From NCBI RefSeq assembly GCF_014652855.1, contig NZ_BMZP01000016.1, positions 46,424 through 110,423 of the forward strand: 64,000 nucleotides of DNA. Direction: 5' to 3'. Shown here piece after piece: positions 58,451 to 64,000 of the stretch. The number at the start of each line of letters is the position of its first letter. The first letter of the stretch is position 1. The translations under genes and the position numbers were made by a program. The DNA is from Novosphingobium pokkalii (lineage in GTDB: Bacteria; Pseudomonadota; Alphaproteobacteria; Sphingomonadales; Sphingomonadaceae). Under the pieces are notes generated by a model that was not told where the DNA came from, made no database searches, and saw only the letters and a list, made by a program, of their open reading frames with translations.

Positions 58451-59499
58451 GCCTTCACCCCGGCGCCGCGCACCGGGGCGGCGCTATCGTCGAGCGGCCA
58501 GCGCGGGCGCGCCGGCAAGTCCAGCGGATCGGACTGGCCCGTGGCAAAACGCTCTGCCCCGGCCCAGCCGATCATCGCGGCGTTGTCGGTGCACAGCTTG
58601 ACCGGCGGGGCAACGAGCGGCAGCCCGGCCTCGCCGGCCAAGGCTTCGAGCGCGCCGCGCAGCGCGGCATTGGCCGCCACGCCGCCAGCCACGACCAGCG
58701 CAGTCATGTTCGGGGCGCAGGCCGCCAGAGCGCCGCGCGTGCGGTCGATCACGCAGTCGATCGCCGCCTGCTGGAACGAAGCGGCGAGATCGGCCGGGGC
58801 ATATTGGCCCGAATCGCGGGCGCGCAGCACTGCGCTTTTCAGGCCGGCGAACGAGAAGTGCGGCTCCCCGCTGCCCACCAGCGGGCGCGGCAGGGGCACC
58901 GCGCGCGGATTGCCCTCGCGCGCCAGGCGCTCCACCGCCGGGCCGCCGGGATAGCCCAGGCCGAGGACTTTGGCGGTCTTGTCGAACGCCTCGCCCAGCG
59001 CGTCGTCGATCGTGGTGGCCAGGCGCCGATATTGGCCCAGCCCGATCACTTCCAGGATCTGGCAATGCCCGCCCGAAACCAGCAGCAGGCAATAGGGATA
59101 GGCCAGCGTCGGGTCTGCCAGGCGCGGCGACAGCGCGTGGCCTTCGAGATGATTGATACCGATCAAGGGCTTGCCGCTGGCCATCGCCAGCGCCTTGCCG
59201 GTGACGAGGCCGACCATCACGCCGCCGATCAGACCGGGACCGGCCGTGGCGGCAATCGCGTCCATGTCATCGAGGGTCAGCCCGGCATCGGCCAGCGTGG
59301 CGGCCACCATCGGGGCGATCACATCGGCATGGGCACGGGCGGCAATTTCGGGCACAACACCGCCATAGGGCCGATGCGCTTCATCCTGAGAGGCGATGCG
59401 CTGGGCCACGATACGATCGGCAAGCGTCTTGGCGCTGCCGTCGATAACGGCAACGGCGGTTTCATCACACGAGGATTCGATGCCAAGGATCAGGGCCAT
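58447..59499 (-). CDS. tsaD: tRNA N6-adenosine threonylcarbamoyltransferase TsaD
   Basis: TsaD transfers the threonylcarbamoyl group to A37 of ANN-decoding tRNAs. The 350-residue protein has the ASKHA landmarks LILGIESSCDETAVAVIDGS, HRPYGGVVPEIAARAHADVI, ATAGPGLIGGVMVGLVTGKA and PLIGINHLEGHALSPRLADP, where the His pair binds metal. LLLVSGGHCQILEVIGLGQY, DDALGEAFDKTAKVLGLGYP and FSFAGLKSAVLRA follow. The ATG at 59499 was chosen, with AAGGGGAAG eight bases upstream. It is divergent from hemC with only 45 bases between them, so both promoters must lie in that space. TsaB, TsaC and TsaE are not in the window. Confidence 0.97.
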   Translation of the reverse strand: MALILGIESSCDETAVAVIDGSAKTLADRIVAQRIASQDEAHRPYGGVVPEIAARAHADVIAPMVAATLADAGLTLDDMDAIAATAGPGLIGGVMVGLVTGKALAMASGKPLIGINHLEGHALSPRLADPTLAYPYCLLLVSGGHCQILEVIGLGQYRRLATTIDDALGEAFDKTAKVLGLGYPGGPAVERLAREGNPRAVPLPRPLVGSGEPHFSFAGLKSAVLRARDSGQYAPADLAASFQQAAIDCVIDRTRGALAACAPNMTALVVAGGVAANAALRGALEALAGEAGLPLVAPPVKLCTDNAAMIGWAGAERFATGQSDPLDLPARPRWPLDDSAAPVRGAGVKA

Positions 59500-59544
59500 G
59501 CGGAGCTTCCCCTTAGAGATAATCCCGTTTACGGCAAGCCAAGC

Positions 59545-60522
59545 ATGATCAACCCGTCTCACAACTCGCCGCAGGCGCCGGCTGACGCATTGGCCCACCC
59601 CCTTGCCCGGCCGCTGCGCCTGGGCACCCGCCGCTCGCCGCTGGCCATGGCCCAGGCCGAGGAAACCCGCGCCCGGCTCTGCGCCGCGCATGGCTGGCCG
59701 GAAAGCGCGGTGGAACTGTGCCCGCAAGTGGCCAGTGGCGACCGCATCCAGGACCGGCCGCTGGCCGAGATCGGCGGCAAGGCCCTTTGGACCAAGGAGC
59801 TGGACGCGGCCCTGCTGCATGGCGAGATCGACTTTGCGGTCCATTCGATGAAGGACGTGGAGACGATCCGCCCGGCCGCAATCATGATCGCCGCCGTGCT
59901 GCCCCGCGCCGACGTGCGCGACGTGCTGGTGGGCGCGGCGAGCATTGCCGCCATTCCGCAAGGGGCCAAGGTCGGCACCAGCGCCCCGCGCCGCGCCGCG
60001 CAGATGCTGCACGCCCGGCGCGACCTGGAGATCGTTTCATTTCGCGGCAACGTGGCAACCCGGCTGGCCAAGTTGCAGGCGGGCGAGGCGGACGTGACGC
60101 TGCTGGCCGCGGCCGGGCTGCAACGCCTGGGCGAAACCGGCGTGGGCCACGTACTGCCGGCCGAGGAATGGCTGCCCGCCCCGGCGCAAGGCGCGATCGG
60201 GATCGAATGCCTTGCCGCGCGGGACGACGTGCGCGCACTGCTCGCCGCGATCGACCATGGCCCGACCCATGCCGCGATCCGCGCCGAGCGCGCGCTGCTG
60301 ACCGGCCTTGGCGGCACCTGCCACAGCCCGATCGCGGTGCTGACCACGGCCGAGGGCGAAGACCTGGTGCTGCGCGCGGCGCTGTTCAGCCCCGATGGCG
60401 CGCTGCGCGTGGAAGACACCGCGCGCTTTGCCGCCGACGATGGCGACACCCCGCTGGACCTGGCGCGGCGTCTGCTCGCCCAGGCACCGGAAGGCATTGC
60501 CGCGTTCTTCCACGGCGGCTGA
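59545..60522 (+). CDS. hemC: Porphobilinogen deaminase (hydroxymethylbilane synthase)
   Basis: HemC joins four porphobilinogen units into hydroxymethylbilane in haem synthesis. The 325-residue protein has the standard domains: LRLGTRRSPLAMAQAEETRA, DRIQDRPLAEIGGKALWTKE, DFAVHSMKDVETIRP, VGTSAPRRAAQMLHARRDLE, SFRGNVATRLAKLQAGEADV and EWLPAPAQGAIGIEC. The dipyrromethane-cofactor Cys is in LGGTCHSPIAVL, where the usual GGC is GTC. The start at 59545 lies before a short disordered tail; no ribosome-binding site is evident. It runs directly into hemD (nine bases). Confidence 0.95.
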   Translation: MINPSHNSPQAPADALAHPLARPLRLGTRRSPLAMAQAEETRARLCAAHGWPESAVELCPQVASGDRIQDRPLAEIGGKALWTKELDAALLHGEIDFAVHSMKDVETIRPAAIMIAAVLPRADVRDVLVGAASIAAIPQGAKVGTSAPRRAAQMLHARRDLEIVSFRGNVATRLAKLQAGEADVTLLAAAGLQRLGETGVGHVLPAEEWLPAPAQGAIGIECLAARDDVRALLAAIDHGPTHAAIRAERALLTGLGGTCHSPIAVLTTAEGEDLVLRAALFSPDGALRVEDTARFAADDGDTPLDLARRLLAQAPEGIAAFFHGG

Positions 60523-60531
60523 ACGGCGGCG

Positions 60532-61209
60532 ATGCGCCCGCTGCTGGTCCTGCGGCCGGAACCCGGCAATGCCGCGAGCGTGGCGGCGGCGCGCGCGCTG
60601 GGACTGACCGTGCTGGGCGCGCCGCTGTTCGCGGTGGAGGCGGTCGCCTGGACCGTGCCCGATCCGCAGGGCTGCGCCGGTATCCTGGCGGGCAGCGCCA
60701 ACCTGTTTCGCTTAGGCGGGCCAGGCCTGGCGGCGCTGACCGCGCTGCCGGTGCTGGCCGTGGGCGGGGAAACCGCGCGCGCGGCGCGCGATGCCGGCTT
60801 TGCCGTGGCGGCCGTGGGCGAAGGCGGCCTGGCCGAAGTGGCGCGGCATCTGGCGCCGGGCCGCTATCTGCGCCTGTCGGGCGCCGATCCGGTGCCGCTG
60901 GAGGTGCCGCCGGGCGTGGAGGTGGACACGATCACGGTCTATGCCGCGCGGCCCCTGCCCCTCTCGGCGGCGGCGCAGGCCCTGCTGGCGCAGCCTTGCG
61001 TGGTGGCCCTGCATTCGGGCGAAGCGGCGCGTCATTTCGCCACCGAATGCACGCGGCTGGGCCTGGTGCGCGGGCAGATCGCGCTGGCCTGCCTGGCGCC
61101 GCGAATCGCCGCGATGGCGGGTTCCGGCTGGCAAGCGGTTGAAATATCCGCAATGCGCCGCGATCAACCATTGCTGGCCTTGGCCCACCAAATGTGCCAG
61201 AACCTGTGA
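60532..61209 (+). CDS. hemD: Uroporphyrinogen-III synthase
   Basis: HemD closes and inverts one ring of hydroxymethylbilane to uroporphyrinogen III. The 225-residue protein is divergent, as this family always is. Recognisable parts are LLVLRPEPGNAASVAAARAL, AILAGSANLFRLGGPGLAAL, VLAVGGETARAARDAGFAVA, LSGADPVP and VVALHSGEAARHFATEC (the typical xHSxxAxxxF segment). The position nine bases after hemC and the length support the call. It is followed at 31 bases by a mitofilin-like gene, a common hemCD neighbour (hemX position) in Proteobacteria. Confidence 0.87.
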   Translation: MRPLLVLRPEPGNAASVAAARALGLTVLGAPLFAVEAVAWTVPDPQGCAGILAGSANLFRLGGPGLAALTALPVLAVGGETARAARDAGFAVAAVGEGGLAEVARHLAPGRYLRLSGADPVPLEVPPGVEVDTITVYAARPLPLSAAAQALLAQPCVVALHSGEAARHFATECTRLGLVRGQIALACLAPRIAAMAGSGWQAVEISAMRRDQPLLALAHQMCQNL

Positions 61210-61240
61210 CTTCGGGGCCACGAACAAGCGAAAAAGATTG

Positions 61241-62179
61241 ATGCAGGACACGCCATACGGACAAGCAATTCCGCCGCGCCGCCGTGGCGGCGGCCGCCTG
61301 GTGGTGGGCTTGGCGCTGATCGTGGTTCTGGCCCTGGGCGGGGGCGCCACCTGGTTTGCCGCGCGCGAAGGCTGGCTGCGGCTGGACGTGGGGCCGCTGG
61401 CCAGCGCCAGTGGCGATGTGCCTGCCGCCGTCGCTTCGGAAGCAGTGGTCGCCGCCGCCAGCAGCGCGGCCAGCGATGCCCTGCTGGCCAGCACATCGGC
61501 CAAGGTTTCCGCGCTGGAACAGCGCTTGGCCGAAATCAACCAGCAGGCCAATGCCGCCGCTGGCCAGGCCACCCGCGCCGAAGCGCTGCTGGTGGCCTTT
61601 GCCGCGCGCCGCGCGATCGAGCGGGGCCAGCCGCTGGGCATTCTGGAAAACCAGCTTCGCGTGCGCTTTGGCGCGACGCAGCCGGGCGCGGTGGACCGCG
61701 TGATCGCCGCCGCAGCCCATCCCAACACGCTGGGCAGCCTGTCGGAAGAACTGGCCGGCATTGCGCCGCAATTGATCGGCAAGGCGCCGCGCGGCAACAC
61801 CTGGGACTGGCTTTCGGCGCAGATTTCCGGGCTTTTCGTGATCCGCCACGATGAAGGCCCCAATGCCACGCCCGAAGCGCGGGCCGACCATGCGCGGCTG
61901 GCCGTGGCCGGTGGCCGGGTGGACGCGGCGATCAGCGACGTGGAACGCATGCCGGGCAAGGACGCGGCCACCGAATGGCTGGCCCATGCGCGCGACTGGG
62001 TTGCCGCGCAGCGCGCGCTGGACCAGCTCGAAACCGCCGCCATGGTACTGCCCGCACCGCAGCCGGTGGCTCCGATGCCGCAAAGCCAGGCAACCCCCGC
62101 CCCGGCGCCGAGCGGGACGGCGCCGACTGCGCCAGCCTCGCCGGACGTGCAGGCGAGCCCGGTTGCCCTGCTGAACTGA
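61241..62179 (+). CDS. Mitofilin-like (HemX/IMMP-related) inner-membrane protein
   Basis: The 312-residue protein has one N-terminal membrane helix (RLVVGLALIVVLALGGGATW, ~19-41), a periplasmic coiled coil (VSALEQRLAEINQQANAAAG, ~91-115) and a C-terminal domain with LLVAFAARRAIERGQPLGIL. ENQLRVRFGATQPGAVDRVI, LTWDWLSAQISGLFVIRHDE-like segments and a Pro/Ala-rich tail follow. This fits the alphaproteobacterial mitofilin/HemX family, which shares ancestry with mitochondrial MIC60, a shaper of inner membranes. The gene after hemCD is the usual place for it, but a haem role is unproven. Confidence 0.8.
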   Translation: MQDTPYGQAIPPRRRGGGRLVVGLALIVVLALGGGATWFAAREGWLRLDVGPLASASGDVPAAVASEAVVAAASSAASDALLASTSAKVSALEQRLAEINQQANAAAGQATRAEALLVAFAARRAIERGQPLGILENQLRVRFGATQPGAVDRVIAAAAHPNTLGSLSEELAGIAPQLIGKAPRGNTWDWLSAQISGLFVIRHDEGPNATPEARADHARLAVAGGRVDAAISDVERMPGKDAATEWLAHARDWVAAQRALDQLETAAMVLPAPQPVAPMPQSQATPAPAPSGTAPTAPASPDVQASPVALLN

Positions 62180-62209
62180 ACCGGCCGCGCCGCTATCAGA
62201 CGATCAGCG

Positions 62210-63826
62210 TCAGACGATCAGGGCGTTGGTCAGGTCTCCCGGCGGCGGTCCGCCGGCCGCCAGCATCGCCTTTTCACGCTCGACCAGGCCCGGCAGCGTC
62301 TTGAGGCCAAAGCGGCGCACCAGGAAGCGCGCGATCGAGCCGGTGTCGTAGATCGTGTGATCGACATGGCCGCGCTTGGCGTGGGGCGAAACGATCAGCG
62401 CGGGAATGCGCGTGCCCGGTCCCCAGCGATCGCCCTTGGGCGGGGCGACATGGTCCCACCAGCCGCCGTTTTCGTCGAACGTGACGACGATCAGCATCTT
62501 GTCCCACTGCGGCGAGCGGCGCAGCGCGTCGATCACCCCGGCGATATGGCGATCGCCGGCGTCCACGTCGGAATAGCCGGCGTGCATGTTGAGATTGCCC
62601 TGCGGCTTGTAGAACGTGACCGGCGGCAGCTTGCCCGCCGCGGCATCGGCCAGAAAGGTATTGGTGCGCGCGGTTTCGCCCGTCCCGGCATCGCGCAAGT
62701 GGCGTTCGCGCGCCGCCGTGCCCGGCGCGAGATTGGCGAAATAGTTGAACGGCTGGTGGTGCGGCTGGAAATTGGGGCGCGAGGGGAACGCCGCGCTGTT
62801 GGCCCGCCCGGCCAGCGCCTCGGCCCAGCCGCCGGCATACCAGGCCCAGTCCACGCCCGCCTCGGTCAGGCGATCGCCGATGTTGGCGTGGGTCTGCGGC
62901 GGCAGGGTCTGCGCGGTCACCAGCGCCATGCCGGGCTTGTCGGGATCGGCCTGGTAGGTGGGCAGATAGGGCGGCAGCATGGTGTTGACCGCGCGGTGAT
63001 CGGGCGTGATCGAATCCGCGACAAAGCGCACCGGGCCATCCATCGCGCTGGCCGGGGTGCCGGCTTTCAGCAGCGGGCGCGGCGGATTGCTGTAGGCCGG
63101 ATCGAGCTTGACCACACGATCCTTGGCCGGGCTCTTGTCCGCATCGGGATAGAACGGCGGCATGGCGGCGACCAGATACTGGTGGTTGAGGAACGAGCCG
63201 CCGAATGCGCCCATGAAGAAGTTGTCGCACAGCGTGAATTCGCGCGCCACCTGCCACAGCCGCAGATTGGCCCGCACATCGCCATAGTGGCCCATGACCA
63301 GCGCGCCGCTGTCGCCCCAGGCCACGAAGCCATCGTTGCGCCCGCCGTTGATCTGCCACTGGTTGTTGTAGAAGCTGTGGATCAGGTCGCGGGTGATCAC
63401 GCCATGGGGCAGCGGATCGCCTTCGGGCGTCTTGAGCGCAAACGGCCCGTTGGGCAGGCCGGTGATGGCGTCCTCGCCGATCTGGAACTCGGCATGTTCG
63501 ACCACCTGCTTGTCGGGCACCATGCCGTCCCAGATTTTCGGCAGGGTTTCCAGCACGCGGCCATCGCGGTCCTTCTGCCGGGCCCGCTCGGGCGGCACGG
63601 CGGACAGCGGCTGCTCAAGCCCCGGAAAATCGGCGAACAGATTGTTGAAGCTACGGTTTTCCGCATAGATCACCACGACCGTGTCGATCTTGGCACGCAG
63701 CGCGGCGTCCACCTTGGCGCGCGGGGCGGCGGCCTGGGCTTCGACACCGGCGGCAGCGCTGGTGATGGCAAGTCCCGCCAGCAGGCTGCGGCGGTCTAGG
63801 GCGGGGCCGTTGGGCTTGTCGGTCAT
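62210..63826 (-). CDS. Exported phosphoesterase (acid phosphatase/phospholipase C family, AcpA-like)
   Basis: The 538-residue protein has a twin-arginine-type leader (DRRSLLAGLAITSAAAG, cleavage near QAAA, ~33). The metal-dependent phosphoesterase fold follows: IDTVVVIYAENRSFNNLFAD (nucleophile and metal region, AENRSFD-like but with Asn), PHGVITRDLIHSFYNNQWQI, NGGRNDGFVAWGDSGALVMG, GHYGDVRANLRLWQVAREFT, LCDNFFMGAFGGSFLNHQYL, IVVTFDENGGWWDHVAPPKG and ALIVSPHAKRGHVDH. AcpA-type enzymes hydrolyse phosphomonoesters or phospholipids outside the membrane. The ATG at 63826 was chosen because it gives the Tat signal. It converges with the mitofilin-like gene. Confidence 0.88.
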   Translation of the reverse strand: MTDKPNGPALDRRSLLAGLAITSAAAGVEAQAAAPRAKVDAALRAKIDTVVVIYAENRSFNNLFADFPGLEQPLSAVPPERARQKDRDGRVLETLPKIWDGMVPDKQVVEHAEFQIGEDAITGLPNGPFALKTPEGDPLPHGVITRDLIHSFYNNQWQINGGRNDGFVAWGDSGALVMGHYGDVRANLRLWQVAREFTLCDNFFMGAFGGSFLNHQYLVAAMPPFYPDADKSPAKDRVVKLDPAYSNPPRPLLKAGTPASAMDGPVRFVADSITPDHRAVNTMLPPYLPTYQADPDKPGMALVTAQTLPPQTHANIGDRLTEAGVDWAWYAGGWAEALAGRANSAAFPSRPNFQPHHQPFNYFANLAPGTAARERHLRDAGTGETARTNTFLADAAAGKLPPVTFYKPQGNLNMHAGYSDVDAGDRHIAGVIDALRRSPQWDKMLIVVTFDENGGWWDHVAPPKGDRWGPGTRIPALIVSPHAKRGHVDHTIYDTGSIARFLVRRFGLKTLPGLVEREKAMLAAGGPPPGDLTNALIV

Positions 63827-63928
63827 GGGGACGCAGTTTTTCCGTGGGGGGAGGAATCGGTCGGTGGAATAGAGACTTGCGCGGCGTCTGTCCAAGGTTG
63901 AGTGGGCTGGTTTGGCGCGAGGCTTCGC

Positions 63929-63962
63929 ACCACCCCCAACCCCCTCCTCTGAAGAGCAGGGG
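63929..63962. repeat. Extragenic palindromic repeat, G-rich family, single copy
   Basis: CACCACCCCCAACCCCCTCC then TCTGAAGAGCAGGG (63929-63962) matches the arm of the surA-pdxA composite and the copy at 1505, with one mismatch in the hairpin. It lies about 100 bases upstream of the phosphoesterase start. Confidence 0.75.
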
Positions 63963-64000
63963 AATCGCATATGGGCTTGCGCTGCTGATTGAATAGGATT

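Overview
The window is a 64 kb piece of a GC-rich alphaproteobacterial chromosome. It most resembles an order Sphingomonadales genome (Novosphingobium/Sphingomonas-like), but the genus is inferred from gene content and was not tested. Supporting features are the hisZ-purA pair, ruvC-ruvA-ruvB, surA-pdxA-rsmA, gapR and a DUF1244 gene beside pyk, an Anbu peptidase operon, an uptake-type TonB receptor, a PEP-CTERM protein, and several families of intergenic palindromes. I saw no rRNA, tRNA, CRISPR array, transposase or phage gene. Most of the region is core chromosome, with a few accessory islets.

Layout. 1-1444: the tail of a TTQ amine dehydrogenase cluster (MauD-like maturation protein cut by the window edge, light chain, monohaem cytochrome c), closest to the aralkylamine (aau) type. 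1599-5301: a class I aminotransferase, a TbpB-like surface lipoprotein and an unknown protein. 5507-13900: ftsK, a ThiE-like protein, a YggS-type PLP protein, a membrane GAF-GGDEF diguanylate cyclase, pyk, DUF1244, gapR and a CPBP protease. 14024-18188: yebC, ruvC, a nucleoside deaminase, ruvA and ruvB, with a GIY-YIG gene on the opposite strand between ruvA and ruvB. 18425-26009: a PEP-CTERM Ser/Thr-repeat protein, acnA, a divergent GST/TetR pair with a clear operator, an acyltransferase and a lipase-like hydrolase.

26222-30304: a four-gene operon of circularly permuted ATP-grasp, alpha-E protein, transglutaminase and Anbu proteasome-like peptidase. This is the least understood biochemical system here. 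It is followed by a LuxR-type regulator with a degenerate receiver, a nest of long palindromes and a lower-GC orphan gene. 32421-41256: an extensin-like protein, serC and serA (separated by a large palindrome pair), a TPR/TonB-C protein divergent from a thioredoxin-like protein, a YigZ-type protein, a phasin-like protein, a hidden 58-residue membrane protein and a tandem-HD HD-GYP protein. 41416-47205: a TonB receptor, hisZ, purA and an L,D-transpeptidase. 47313-52300: a winged-helix regulator followed by a putrescine-type cluster (oxidase, glutamine synthetase-like ligase, periplasmic binding protein). 52468-63826: surA-pdxA-rsmA, then on the minus strand tsaD-gpsA-flippase, then hemC-hemD-mitofilin-like, and finally a Tat-exported phosphoesterase.

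Regulation. Several genes share a promoter pattern, TTGnCn, 15-17 bases, then a CTAnnn-type -10. In at least four cases the start codon lies 7-9 bases after the -10 with no Shine-Dalgarno, which suggests leaderless mRNAs. Five families of extragenic palindromes sit between genes. Some appear to have been co-opted: one supplies the ruvC ribosome-binding site, one supplies the 3' end of the GIY-YIG gene, and one forms a hairpin between serC and serA.
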